This document shows, piece by piece, positions 1 through 8,441 of a stretch of DNA of 64,000 nucleotides. Position 1 is the stretch's first letter, and each line of letters starts with the position of its first letter. The DNA comes from Streptomyces sp. SDr-06 (GTDB lineage Bacteria; Actinomycetota; Actinomycetes; Streptomycetales; Streptomycetaceae): contig NZ_QOLA01000001.1 of NCBI RefSeq assembly GCF_003324565.1, forward strand, positions 62,001-126,000. Reading direction: 5' to 3'. A program made the translations under genes and the position numbers. The notes under the pieces were generated by a model, which made no database searches, was not told the origin of the DNA, and was given only the letters and a program-made list of their open reading frames with translations.

Positions 1-902
1 ACGATGTCGCCGTCCCGGAGACCGGTGGTGCGGTCCACGTTCAACTGCGGGCCGGCGGCGACGGCCGGCGCGGCCGCCGCCGGTGCCGCTCCGGCGGCCG
101 TCAGCTGCCACGGGCCCCAGCCGCCCCCGGGAAGGGACTGGTAGATCTCCCAGGTCCGGTTCCGGTTCCACTCACGGGCCGTCAGGTGGAGCCTGCCGTC
201 GGGGAGTTGCTCCACCGTGCTCGGCTGGCTCAGCCCCACGTTGGGATCGGGGACCTGGCCCGTGCTCTGCACCGGGCCCCAGCCGGATGCCGCGTCCTGC
301 TGGTGGCGCACTTCCATGGTGTTGCCGGTGCTCTGCCCGGAGGCGAAGGCGTCGATGCTGCCGTCACGCTCTTTGAACAGCACGACTCCGCCGTGGTACG
401 GGGTCGGGGCGAGTCCGAACGCGTCCGGAGAACTCCAGCCGCCCGCGGCGTCGCTCTCCACTGCGTGGCAGAACGTGCCGTACGTGGAGAACAGCAGTTC
501 CAGGTCGCCCGCCGAGTTCTCCATCGCGGTGATGTAGTAGCTCTTCGGGCCGACGGTCGCCGCGCTCACCCGCTGCCAGGCCCCGTAGGCGCCGCCCGGC
601 GCGTCCTGTTCGCGGTGCCAGACGAAGGGCAGGCCCCTGGTCGCCGTGGTGTCGTAGAAAAGCTGGAACTGCGCGATCCGGCCGTCCGCGCGGTCCACGG
701 ACACCAGGCTGCCGGAGACCGGCGAACTCGCCAGCCCCTGGGCGCCCGTATCCGTACCGCACGCGGCCGTGGTCGCGGCGGGTGTCGCCTGTGCCGCCGC
801 GGGCACCCCCGCCACTCCGGCGCAGGCGATCGCCACCGCGACCACGCCCCGCAGCAGCGCGCCCGCCCCGCCGTTCCGCACGCCTCTTCGTCGTAACCTC
901 AT
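1..902 (-). CDS. Secreted beta-propeller-like protein, C-terminus outside window
   Basis: This is the first 300 codons of a secreted protein whose 3' end lies beyond base 1. The start at 902 has a GGGAG Shine-Dalgarno sequence. The N-terminus has an arginine-rich start (MRLRRR), a hydrophobic stretch and an Ala-rich cleavage region, so a Sec signal peptide is likely. The mature part has repeated W/G-rich blades (for example GAYGAWQRV, SGWGPVQST, GGWGPWQLT), the pattern of PLL/tachylectin-type propeller repeats. After an Ala/Pro linker the last visible residues (LNVDRTTGLRDGDIV) look like the start of a neocarzinostatin-type Ig-like domain, as seen in other Streptomyces secreted proteins. No enzyme motif is visible. 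Function is unknown; the fold assignment is by eye. Confidence 0.75.
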   Translation of the reverse strand, partial: MRLRRRGVRNGGAGALLRGVVAVAIACAGVAGVPAAAQATPAATTAACGTDTGAQGLASSPVSGSLVSVDRADGRIAQFQLFYDTTATRGLPFVWHREQDAPGGAYGAWQRVSAATVGPKSYYITAMENSAGDLELLFSTYGTFCHAVESDAAGGWSSPDAFGLAPTPYHGGVVLFKERDGSIDAFASGQSTGNTMEVRHQQDAASGWGPVQSTGQVPDPNVGLSQPSTVEQLPDGRLHLTAREWNRNRTWEIYQSLPGGGWGPWQLTAAGAAPAAAAPAVAAGPQLNVDRTTGLRDGDI

Positions 903-1118
903 CCGCTCCCCGCCCTCTCGATCGCCCCACCGGGCCGGGGAGCATCCTCGCGGCGCGCGGGTTCCACGGCCAGTTCGCAATCGGCCAGCGTGACCCGCGA
1001 GAACCAGCCGTAGCACGGAGATCGGACGACGGGGCCGACTCCGAGGCACCGCCCAGGACCGACTTACAGGCCCCACAGTTCGTGTTGGAGAATACGCGAA
1101 GGTGTCTTCCGGTATCAC

Positions 1119-1148
1119 TTGACGTGTGTTGCCCGGGAGCGCGAATCT
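1119..1148 (+). promoter_or_regulatory. Possible sigma-70-type promoter for the STAS-ANTAR gene
   Basis: TTGACG at 1119-1124 and GAATCT at 1143-1148 are separated by 18 bases, an acceptable vegetative promoter. It would put transcription start just upstream of the chosen ATG at 1189, and inside the longest open frame that begins at 1126, which supports the later start. Prediction by eye only. Confidence 0.35.
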
Positions 1149-1188
1149 GGGGATGGCGGAACTGCTCTGGCACGCAGGGGAGATGGCC

Positions 1189-1845
1189 ATGCCGCACTGT
1201 GAACCGTCCGAGTCCGGACAGGTCGGCACGTGCATCAAACTGGCGGACACGCCGGGCACCCATCGGCTGTCCGGACTGACCGTCTTCAGCCGCCCCGAGG
1301 GCGACCGGACCGTCGTCAGCGTGTGCGGCGATCTCGACCTCACCGCGGACCACGCGCTGCGCCGCGCCCTCCGCCCCGGCCCCGCCGGCTCGGACGGCCG
1401 GCTCCGGCTCGACGTCAGCGGCGTCGAGTTCTGCGGCTGCTCCGCCGTCAACATCCTGCTGCACATCGGGGAGCAGGCCCTGGCCCAGGCCACCCTCGCC
1501 CCGGACCACGGCGACACCGCACCCCCGGCCACGGACCCGGACCCCGACGCGGACCTGCGCCTCGAACTCGGGCAGCTGCGCCAGGCCATGCTGAGCCGGG
1601 GCACCATCGACCTGGCCCGGGGCATCCTCATGGCCGCCTTCGCCCTCACCCCGGACGACGCCTGGAGGGTGCTGGTCGCCACCTCGCAGCACACCAACAC
1701 CAAACTCCGGCGCCTCGCCGAGCAGGTGGTGGACTCCACGACGGGCACGCCCCTGCCCGAATCCGTACGCGAACACCTCGCCGCCGCCGTCACCGAGACC
1801 GCCGCCGCGTCCGGGGCGGCGAAAACCGGCGCCACGAGCGACTAG
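1189..1845 (+). CDS. STAS-ANTAR fusion protein (anti-anti-sigma plus RNA-binding antiterminator)
   Basis: The 218-residue protein joins a STAS domain (about residues 28-100) to an ANTAR domain (about 127-185). STAS domains act as antagonists of anti-sigma factors; the usual phosphorylation loop is present as CGCSAV, with Ser85 at the position of the regulated serine of SpoIIAA. The ANTAR part has the LRQAML...IDLARGILMA...TPDDAW pattern of RNA-binding antiterminators. The start at 1189 is preferred because GGGGAG lies six bases upstream; starts at 1126 and 1153 lack a well-placed ribosome site. The gene is divergent from the secreted protein at 1-902 and convergent with gntR, sharing a CTAG stop overlap. 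The partner anti-sigma kinase is not in this window. Domain calls are firm; target regulon unknown. Confidence 0.88.
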   Translation: MPHCEPSESGQVGTCIKLADTPGTHRLSGLTVFSRPEGDRTVVSVCGDLDLTADHALRRALRPGPAGSDGRLRLDVSGVEFCGCSAVNILLHIGEQALAQATLAPDHGDTAPPATDPDPDADLRLELGQLRQAMLSRGTIDLARGILMAAFALTPDDAWRVLVATSQHTNTKLRRLAEQVVDSTTGTPLPESVREHLAAAVTETAAASGAAKTGATSD

Positions 1846-2270
1846 GCCGGACCCGTCACGAGCCGGGGCCGCTCGAAGGGGGCGGACGGCGCGGCGTACG
1901 TCAGCGCACGCACCGTCTCGAAGAGGTGGGTGACCTCCTGCTCCGTCAGCCCGGTGGCGACGGCCTCCCGCATCCAGTCGGCGAGCCGGGCCCTCAGCGG
2001 TGACTCGGGCTCGTCCTGCGCGGGCGCGAGGGAACGGGTGATGAAGGTGCCCGCCCCCTGGCGCACCTCGACCAGGCCCGCCCGCTCCAGCTCCCGGTAG
2101 GCCTTGAGGGTGGTGTTGGGGTTGACCTTCGTGTCGGCAGCGACCTGGGCCGCGGTGGGCAGCCGGTCCCCCTCGCTCAGCGCCCCCATACGCAGCGCCT
2201 GCTCCACCTGGTGCACGATCTGGAGGTACGCGGGCACACCGCCGCGTCGTTCGATACGGAACACCACCAT
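1842..2270 (-). CDS. GntR-family repressor, YtrA subfamily
   Basis: The 142-residue protein has an N-terminal GntR winged helix (PAYLQIVHQVEQAL, then LPTAAQVAADTKVNPNTTLKAYREL) and only a short C-terminal tail instead of an effector domain, which defines the YtrA subfamily. YtrA-type repressors usually sit with and control ABC transporters. Here the gene follows the ABC ATPase and permease on the same strand, 100 bases downstream of the permease. The start at 2270 (MVVFRIERR) has a GGGGGCGG site; 16 extra residues in the longer frame look non-coding. It probably binds the 26-bp palindrome at 4309-4334, making it an autoregulator of the operon. Family and context are strong; the operator assignment is inference. 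Confidence 0.92.
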   Translation of the reverse strand: MVVFRIERRGGVPAYLQIVHQVEQALRMGALSEGDRLPTAAQVAADTKVNPNTTLKAYRELERAGLVEVRQGAGTFITRSLAPAQDEPESPLRARLADWMREAVATGLTEQEVTHLFETVRALTYAAPSAPFERPRLVTGPA

Positions 2271-2370
2271 CACACCCGCCCCCTTCCCGCCCTTGTCCGG
2301 GCACCCGGTCGCGCACACACCGCGCCCGGCCCGTTTCCCGCGTCCTGGATCATACGGAGCGCCGCACCGG

Positions 2371-3351
2371 CTAGAAGGCCTGGCGCCGGGTGCGCCAGAC
2401 GACGAGGGCCACCAGGAGGGCGGTCGCGCCGAGCAGGAGGCTCGCCGCGGTCCACTGCAGAGTGGGCATCTGGTCGTAACCGAAGTAGTCCCACACCGAG
2501 TTGACGATCCCGAGCCTGGCGCGGCAGGCGTCGGGCGCGGCGTCGCTCACACACGTACCCCACCCGTACACCTTGCCGGTCGCGGTGCCGACCCACTGGT
2601 CGACCTCGACCGCGCCGCTGAGCACCGCGGGATGGGCGCCGTCGAACGGGAAGGCGACCCTGCGCGGGGTGGCGAGCCGGTTCCTGAAGTGGTCGGCCAC
2701 CAGCAGGAAGGCCGCCGAGGAGAAGAACGTGAGGGTCATCGCGGACACGGCGCGTCGCACGAACGCGCCGATCGCGATGCCGAGGGAGGTGGTGAACAGC
2801 GCCAGCGCGATCAGCACCGGCAGGGTGTTGTCGAAGACCGCGCCGTTCAGCCAGTCGCTGGACACCACGGGGCGTACGCCGCGCCACCACCAGCCGAACA
2901 CCGCTCCCAGGACCGCGGTGGTCACCACGGCCAGCCCTAGCGCGAAGCCCAGCTTCCAGAGCAGCCAGCGCATGCGGGACACCGACTGGGTGGAGACGAG
3001 CCGCAGCGTGCCCTGCTCGTGGTCGGAGGAGATGAGCGGGGCTCCGACGAACACACCGAACAGCACAGGCAGAAAGCCGAGGTACCGGGCGGCGCCGTGG
3101 AAGGAGTTGTCGAGGCGCTGGAGCATGTCGCCGTCGAGGGCGCTCGCGGGGTTCCCGGGCCAGCCCGCGGCGTGCAGGCTGTCCAGCATGGTGCCGCGCT
3201 CATGGATCATCCAGGCCGCGCCGATGACGGTCACTGCGGCGCAGGCGATGAGAGCGGCCCGGTGCTGACGCACCATCAGCCACGCCAGCCCGCGCAGCCG
3301 TCGACGGGTGGCGGACGAGGGTTGCTGCGGTACGCGGGTCAGGGTGCTCAT
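2371..3351 (-). CDS. ABC-2-type transporter permease
   Basis: The 326-residue integral membrane protein has about six hydrophobic segments: near residues 34-48, 100-115, 140-160, 185-207, 220-237 and at the C-terminus, which ends in a short basic tail. The segment PLISSDHEQGTLRLVSTQSVSRMRW is split here only by description; its EQGTL element is typical of ABC-2 permeases. Its ATG at 3351 overlaps the TGA of the upstream ATPase gene in an ATGA arrangement, so the two are translationally coupled. The longer frame starting at 3468 runs through the ATPase gene and is rejected. The substrate is unknown; exporters of this type under YtrA control often handle antimicrobial peptides or cell-wall-active compounds. 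Confidence 0.9.
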   Translation of the reverse strand: MSTLTRVPQQPSSATRRRLRGLAWLMVRQHRAALIACAAVTVIGAAWMIHERGTMLDSLHAAGWPGNPASALDGDMLQRLDNSFHGAARYLGFLPVLFGVFVGAPLISSDHEQGTLRLVSTQSVSRMRWLLWKLGFALGLAVVTTAVLGAVFGWWWRGVRPVVSSDWLNGAVFDNTLPVLIALALFTTSLGIAIGAFVRRAVSAMTLTFFSSAAFLLVADHFRNRLATPRRVAFPFDGAHPAVLSGAVEVDQWVGTATGKVYGWGTCVSDAAPDACRARLGIVNSVWDYFGYDQMPTLQWTAASLLLGATALLVALVVWRTRRQAF

Positions 3352-4292
3352 GCCACGCGCTCCTCTCGGGTGTCGGGGACGGCGGTCGGGGAGAGCAGCG
3401 CGGGCGCCTCCGGGTGGCGGAGGTACCCGAGCAGCACCTCCTCCAGGCTGGGTTCGGCGAGCTGCCACGCGGGGTCGAGCGGCACCTCGTGCCGCACGAG
3501 GGCGGTGAACTGCCGTCCCGCGGTGCGGACATCGATCACAGTGTGGGACGCGAGGGCGTCGGGCAACGCGCCGTCCGTGGTGAGACCGGTGACCACGGTG
3601 TGCAGCGGCACCAGCTCGTCGGCGTCACCGGCCATGCGGATGCGTCCCTCCGCCACTACCAGGAGGTAGTCACACATGTGCTCCAGCTCGGAGAGCATGT
3701 GGGACGACATCAATACGGTGGTGCCGCGTTCGGCCACCTCCGACATGAGCAGCGAACCGATCTCGTCGCGGGCGAGCGGGTCCAGGTCGGACATCGGCTC
3801 GTCCAGGAGCAGGAGGTCGGGCCGCTTGCCGAAGGCCAGCGCGAACGCCACCCGGGTGCGCTGGCCGCCCGACAGGCTGCCGATCCTGGCCGACAGGGAC
3901 AGCCGCCCCTCCCGTACGATCCGTTCGGCCGCCGCCTGGTCCCAGCCGGGGTTGAGTTCCTGCCCCATGCGCAGGCACTCGGCCACGGTGAACCTCTTGA
4001 ACAGCGGCTTGTCCTGGCCGAGGTAGGCGAACCGGGGCATCGCGGAGGGGTCGCCGACCGGTCGCCCGAAGATCCGCAGCTCACCCCGCGTCGGCTCGAC
4101 GAGCCGCGCCGCCATCCCCAACAGGGTGCTCTTTCCAGCCCCGTTGGGCCCGACCAGGCCGCAGACCCGGCCCGCCGGAATCCGGAAGGACTCCTCCAGC
4201 AGCGCCCACGCCCGGCCGTACTTCTTGCCGAGCCCGTACGCCTCCAGGGCCCACCTACCGCCGTTCCCACCAGAAGTGGCCGTGCCGTTCAT
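3348..4292 (-). CDS. ABC transporter ATP-binding protein
   Basis: The 314-residue ATPase energises the permease encoded immediately downstream. Walker A is GPNGAGKST at residues 48-56, the signature is LSGGQ at 140-144, and Walker B is LLLLDEP ending at residue 166, followed by the D-loop SDLDPL. The C-terminal 90 residues are a short domain without known motif. The start at 4292 has a GGGAGGGG ribosome site and lies 16 bases after the palindromic operator. It is the first gene of an ATPase-permease-GntR operon. The proline-rich tail of the ATPase overlaps the permease start by four bases. Confidence 0.94.
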   Translation of the reverse strand: MNGTATSGGNGGRWALEAYGLGKKYGRAWALLEESFRIPAGRVCGLVGPNGAGKSTLLGMAARLVEPTRGELRIFGRPVGDPSAMPRFAYLGQDKPLFKRFTVAECLRMGQELNPGWDQAAAERIVREGRLSLSARIGSLSGGQRTRVAFALAFGKRPDLLLLDEPMSDLDPLARDEIGSLLMSEVAERGTTVLMSSHMLSELEHMCDYLLVVAEGRIRMAGDADELVPLHTVVTGLTTDGALPDALASHTVIDVRTAGRQFTALVRHEVPLDPAWQLAEPSLEEVLLGYLRHPEAPALLSPTAVPDTREERVA

Positions 4293-4308
4293 ACATCCCC
4301 TCCCGCCC

Positions 4309-4361
4309 GATTCCACTAGTCAACTAGTGGAATCATGGTCTTCCTGGCGGGAGCCTGTCAA
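4309..4361 (-). promoter_or_regulatory. Promoter with perfect 26-bp palindromic operator for the ABC-GntR operon
   Basis: On the minus strand a perfect TTGACA (-35, bases 4356-4361) is followed after 18 bases by CATGAT (-10, 4332-4337). Overlapping the -10 and the expected transcription start is a perfect inverted repeat at 4309-4334: GATTCCACTAGT, spacer CA, then ACTAGTGGAATC. It ends 17 bases before the ATPase start codon. This is the position and size expected for a repressor site, and YtrA-type GntR proteins bind such palindromes in front of their own transporter operons. Confidence 0.8.
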
Positions 4362-4582
4362 TTTCCCCCGACCGCATTCCTCCTTCTCTTGGCATGCCCC
4401 GGTCAGACCTGCGAAGCTTCCCCCCAACTGCCGCCCCGCTCCCAGGAGGACAGCGGCAGACGTCTCACCGCAGTGATCGTGTACGTGCCGCACACAGTCC
4501 GCGGCCGCCCTCCGGCGCACCCCAGCCGGGCCGGACGGCCACCGAGCAGGCCGCGATCCCGGCCGCTTCAAAGGAGTTCCGT

Positions 4583-6433
4583 GTGAGATCCACCCCCCAC
4601 AAGTCCCTCGCGGTGGCCGCGTGTGCCGCCGCCGCGCTGACCGCCCTCTCCCTCCCCACCACCCCGGCGTCGGCCGCGCCCCTCGGCGCCGCCGCCTGCA
4701 CCCCGACCCAGGTGATCGCCAACGGCGGGTTCGAGAACGGCACTTCACCCTGGAGCCAGTCGTCGACCAGCGTGATCACCAACCGCGCCGGTGAGAGCGC
4801 CCACGGCGGCACCCACTTCGCCTGGCTGAACGGTGTGGGCAGCACCCACACCGACACGCTCTCCCAGAGCGTCACCATCCCCTCCGGATGCAGCACCGCC
4901 ACCCTCACATTCTGGCTGCACATCGACACCGACGAGACGACCACCACGACCGCGTACGACAAGCTGACGGCGAAGATCGGCAGCACGACACTGGCCACGT
5001 ACTCGAACCTCGACAAGAACACCGGGTACGTACAGAAGTCGTTCGACGTCTCGGGCTTCGCGGGGCAGACCGTCACCGTGGCCTTCACCGGCAAGGAGGA
5101 CTCCAGCCTCCAGACGAGCTTCGTCGTCGACGACATCGCGCTGGCCACCTCCGACGGCTCCACCCCGCCCGCCGACTCCACCCGCACTCCGTCCGCGCCG
5201 ACGTACACCGTCGACCTGGCCAGCGACACGAGCGGCACCAGCTGGAGCGGACACGAGAGCACGACCTTCACCAACGCCTCGTCCACCGCGCTGAGCGAGG
5301 TGTATCTGAGGCTGTGGGACAACGCCCACGGCAGCTGCTCGGCCATGCCGATCACGGTCAGCAACGTCACCGGCGGCACTGCCGGAGACCTGTCCGTCGA
5401 CTGCACCGCCCTCAGGATCGACCTGCCCACCCCGCTGGCCCAGGGGCAGAGCGCGACCATCGGCTTCGACCTCGGCATCACGGTGCCCAGCGGAGCCGAC
5501 CGATTCGGCTACGACGGCGCCTTCAGCAACATCGGCAACGCCCTGCCGGTCCTGGCCATTCGCGACGCCGCGGGCTGGCACCTGGATCCCTACACCAACA
5601 ACGGCGAGTCCTTCTACTCACTGGCCGCCGACTTCAAGGTGACCCTCGACCACCCCACCGGCCTGCTGGTCCCGGCCACCGGCACCTCGGTCGACACCCC
5701 CGGCTCCAGCGGACGCACCCTCACCACCGCCACCGCCTCGAAGGTCCGCGACTTCGCCTGGGCGGCCGGCCCCTTCAACAAGATCTCCGGCACCTCGGCC
5801 GCCGGCACCGCGGTCAACATCTACTCCGTCTCGGACATCAGCTCCGCCGACGCCCAGTCGATGCTGGCCACCGCCAAGTCCGCCGTGGACACGCACGCGG
5901 CTCGCTTCGGCGCCTACCCGTACGGCGAGCTGGACGCGGTGATCGACAACAACTACTGGTTCGGCGGCATGGAGTACCCGGGATTCGTCCTCGACCTGGT
6001 CTCCACCACCGCGCTCACCCACGAGATCGGGCACCAGTGGTGGTACGGCATCGTGGGCGACGACGAGTACAACAGCCCCTGGCTGGACGAGGCGTTCACC
6101 GACTACGCCACCGACCTGGCGCAGAACAAGACCGGCACGGGCTGCTGGAACAGCGTCTCGTGGGCCTCGTCGGCCGAGAAGATCACCAACTCGATGGCCT
6201 ACTGGGACGCGCACTCCTCCCGGTACTCGACCGTCGTCTACGGCTACGGCAAGTGCGCCCTGCACGACCTGCGTCGCGTGCTCGGTGACAGCGTCATGGC
6301 CAAGCTGCTCAAGGACTACGCCGCGTCGCACTGGTACGGCGTGTCGACCACGGCCGAGTTCAAGGCCGCCGCCCAGGCGGTCACCAGCACGGACCTGACC
6401 TCCCTCTGGACCCAGCACCGCATCGACGGCTGA
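4583..6433 (+). CDS. Secreted M1-family zinc metallopeptidase with N-terminal jelly-roll domain
   Basis: The 616-residue exported peptidase starts at GTG 4583, which has AAAGGAG six bases upstream; the longer frame from 4394 is not supported. A Sec signal peptide ends near ...TPASA. Residues of about 38-180 form a carbohydrate-binding-like module beginning [11 protein letters not shown]. The rest is an M1 aminopeptidase core: FGGMEYPG takes the place of the GAMEN exopeptidase motif, the zinc site is H480-E-I-G-H484, and the third ligand is Glu503 in WLDEAF, 18 residues on, exactly the M1 spacing. It probably trims peptides outside the cell. There is no operon partner; a strong hairpin terminator follows at 6446. 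Confidence 0.92.
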   Translation: MRSTPHKSLAVAACAAAALTALSLPTTPASAAPLGAAACTPTQVIANGGFENGTSPWSQSSTSVITNRAGESAHGGTHFAWLNGVGSTHTDTLSQSVTIPSGCSTATLTFWLHIDTDETTTTTAYDKLTAKIGSTTLATYSNLDKNTGYVQKSFDVSGFAGQTVTVAFTGKEDSSLQTSFVVDDIALATSDGSTPPADSTRTPSAPTYTVDLASDTSGTSWSGHESTTFTNASSTALSEVYLRLWDNAHGSCSAMPITVSNVTGGTAGDLSVDCTALRIDLPTPLAQGQSATIGFDLGITVPSGADRFGYDGAFSNIGNALPVLAIRDAAGWHLDPYTNNGESFYSLAADFKVTLDHPTGLLVPATGTSVDTPGSSGRTLTTATASKVRDFAWAAGPFNKISGTSAAGTAVNIYSVSDISSADAQSMLATAKSAVDTHAARFGAYPYGELDAVIDNNYWFGGMEYPGFVLDLVSTTALTHEIGHQWWYGIVGDDEYNSPWLDEAFTDYATDLAQNKTGTGCWNSVSWASSAEKITNSMAYWDAHSSRYSTVVYGYGKCALHDLRRVLGDSVMAKLLKDYAASHWYGVSTTAEFKAAAQAVTSTDLTSLWTQHRIDG

Positions 6434-6445
6434 CATCGTCGCGCG

Positions 6446-6480
6446 CCGCCGCGGAGGGCCCCACCCGTCCTCCGCGGCGG
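6446..6480 (+). terminator. Hairpin terminator after the M1 peptidase
   Basis: CCGCCGCGGAGG and CCTCCGCGGCGG form a perfect 12-bp stem with an 11-base loop. There is no T tract, which is common for Streptomyces terminators. It lies between convergent genes and may serve both. Confidence 0.75.
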
Positions 6481-6530
6481 ACCACAGACAGCGCCGACCG
6501 GCAGGGGGGCGGTCGCCGCTCCCCCGCGGC

Positions 6531-7355
6531 TCAGCCGCGCGTCCCCAGGCGTTCGGCGAGGAAGGCCAGGATCTCGTCCCTGGCCCGCACGGTGGGGTGC
6601 CCCTCCTCGTCGACGAGGTGCGCGGTGACCACGCTGTGGGGGGTCTCGACCACGTCGCGGAAGAACGGGGGCGGGCTCGTGTTCGCGGCGCCGTCGGGCA
6701 GCACACGGCCGTCGAAGGCGTCGCCGAGCAGGTCCCGGTAGGCGGCGAAGCGCTGCCCGGTGCACCAGCGGTCGCCCTCGAAGCGGTAGGCGAGGACCTT
6801 CAGGCCGTCACGCGTGACGCGGGCCCGGACCGCGCGCGCGTCCTCGTCGTCCAGTTCGAGGCCCGCCGGGTCGTCGAGGGGCAGCGAGGGGTGGCCGAGC
6901 ACCGGTGCCACGACGGCGGGCTCCAGCGTCATGGTGAGGGCGAAGTTGCCGGTGAAGCACAGTCCGATCGCGCCGACGCCCACACCTCCGCAGGCGGCAT
7001 GCGCCTGACGGGCGAGCCCCCGCAGCCAGGCCGTCACCGGACTCGTGCCACCCCCGGCGAACGCACGGAACTCGGCACTCACACACGCGCGGCGGACGAT
7101 CGTCTGCCCTCCCTCGGCCGTGGGCCAGGCGCCGTCCACCCCGAACAGCGAGGGGACGTGCACGGTGAATCCCGCATCGCGCACCCAGCGGGCCAGACGG
7201 AGGACGTCGGGGCTGATGCCGGGCATCTCCGGCATCAGCACCACCGCCGGCCCGCGACCGGAGACGTACACCGTCTTCACCACCCCGTCCACGTCGACGC
7301 GTTGGCGGGAGAAGTCGGGGATGGGGTCGTCGAGACATCCGTTGTCAGCACTCAT
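6531..7355 (-). CDS. Dienelactone-hydrolase-family protein
   Basis: The 274-residue alpha/beta hydrolase carries the DLH nucleophile elbow GLCFTG with Cys133, a late acid region (EGD, Asp195) and His253 in EEGHPT, consistent with the Cys-Asp-His triad of dienelactone hydrolases. The family opens lactone or ester rings of small molecules in the cytoplasm. The start at 7355 gives normal family length; the 643-residue frame that continues to 8462 is only the antisense of the regulator gene. It is divergent from a DJ-1/AraC regulator with an inverted repeat in the shared 96-bp promoter region, so it is probably that regulator's target. Actual substrate unknown. Confidence 0.88.
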   Translation of the reverse strand: MSADNGCLDDPIPDFSRQRVDVDGVVKTVYVSGRGPAVVLMPEMPGISPDVLRLARWVRDAGFTVHVPSLFGVDGAWPTAEGGQTIVRRACVSAEFRAFAGGGTSPVTAWLRGLARQAHAACGGVGVGAIGLCFTGNFALTMTLEPAVVAPVLGHPSLPLDDPAGLELDDEDARAVRARVTRDGLKVLAYRFEGDRWCTGQRFAAYRDLLGDAFDGRVLPDGAANTSPPPFFRDVVETPHSVVTAHLVDEEGHPTVRARDEILAFLAERLGTRG

Positions 7356-7392
7356 GACGGCAGCGTGGCCCCACGCACCCCACCGCGCGATG

Positions 7393-7425
7393 GGCGAGAT
7401 CGCCAGAGACAGGGGTAATCTCGCC
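7393..7425. promoter_or_regulatory. Inverted repeat in divergent promoter (DLH / AraC regulator)
   Basis: GGCGAGAT at 7393-7400 and ATCTCGCC at 7418-7425 are exact inverted copies 17 bases apart. The left arm also forms GGCGA-GA-TCGCC with the bases next to it, giving a third half-site. The element is 37 bases from the DLH start and 26 from the regulator start. Confidence 0.5.
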
Positions 7426-7451
7426 GGCGGCCCGGCGGCGAGGGGGAGAGC

Positions 7452-8441
7452 GTGACCGCACTGCGCGTGGGGGTGCTGGCCTATCCGGGCTGCTTCGCCT
7501 CCGAAGTCTTCGGCGTGCCCGACCTGTTGACGATGGCAGCGCGGGTCGCGGGCCCGGACCGGGCGGGATACGAGGTCTCCGTGGTCTCGCCCCGCCGTCG
7601 CGTGACCGCGTCGGGCGGCGTGGAGCTGGCCGTCTCGCCGCCGCGCGAGGTCGACGTGCTCGTCGTCCCCGGGTTCGAGCTCACCCCGGGGTCCGAGCCC
7701 GGGCCGGGTTGGGGTGTGGACGAAAGGCTCGCCCGCCTCGGCCCCGAGGTCGAGGTGATCCGCTCCCACGCGGCCTCGGGCCGGGTCGTGGTGTCGATCT
7801 GTGTCGGCGCGTTCCTGCTCGCCGAGGCCGGGCTGCTCGACTCCCGCCGCGCGACGACCGCCTGGATCCTGGCGGACGAACTGGCGCGGCGCTGCCCGGC
7901 CGCCGAGATCCGGCCGGAGCACCTCGTCGTCACCGACAGGGGCGTGACGACGACGGCCGCCTTCAGCGCCATGTACGACTTCGCCCTCGGCCTGATCCGC
8001 GAGCACAGCGGCGCCCGCGTGGCACGGACCACCGCGCGGGTGGCGCTCCTCGACGACGCCCGGTCCTCCCAGACCCCCTATGTCGACCTCCGCCTCCTGC
8101 CCCGGCCGGGGGACGAGTTCTCCCGCCGGGTCATGCGGTGGCTCGACCAGAACCTCGCCGCCCCCTACGATCTCGCCGCGCTGTCCGGAACCTTCCACGT
8201 CAGCACGCGGACCCTGCTGCGGCGCTTCGCGGGCGAGACCGGCCACAGCCCGCTGGAGTACCTCCAGACGGCACGCGTGCGCCGTGCCCGCCACCTCCTG
8301 GAGACCACGGACCGCACCGTCGCCGCGATCTCCGCGGCGGTCGGGTACCGCGACCCCGGAACCTTCGCCGCGCTCTTCGCCCGGCACACCGGACGGCGCC
8401 CGCGGGACTACCGCGCCGCCTTCCGGCGAGACGCCGGATGA
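7452..8441 (+). CDS. AraC-family regulator with DJ-1/PfpI-like sensor domain
   Basis: The 329-residue protein has an N-terminal class I glutamine-amidotransferase-like (DJ-1/PfpI) domain, residues about 5-195, with the nucleophile-elbow cysteine Cys117 in SICVGAF, and a C-terminal AraC DNA-binding domain with two helix-turn-helix units, residues about 225-325 (LAALSGTFHVSTRTLLRRFAGE and AAISAAVGYRDPGTFAALFARH, each shorter than the family block). This is the FtrA/GlxA-type architecture. The GTG start has GGGGGAG just upstream. It is divergent from the dienelactone-hydrolase-like gene and probably controls it in response to a small molecule. Confidence 0.93.
   Translation: MTALRVGVLAYPGCFASEVFGVPDLLTMAARVAGPDRAGYEVSVVSPRRRVTASGGVELAVSPPREVDVLVVPGFELTPGSEPGPGWGVDERLARLGPEVEVIRSHAASGRVVVSICVGAFLLAEAGLLDSRRATTAWILADELARRCPAAEIRPEHLVVTDRGVTTTAAFSAMYDFALGLIREHSGARVARTTARVALLDDARSSQTPYVDLRLLPRPGDEFSRRVMRWLDQNLAAPYDLAALSGTFHVSTRTLLRRFAGETGHSPLEYLQTARVRRARHLLETTDRTVAAISAAVGYRDPGTFAALFARHTGRRPRDYRAAFRRDAG

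Noticed and set aside
364..2316. 650-codon minus-strand frame
   Set aside because: It crosses the STAS-ANTAR gene and the secreted protein out of frame; the real minus-strand genes there are gntR (1842-2270) and 1-902.
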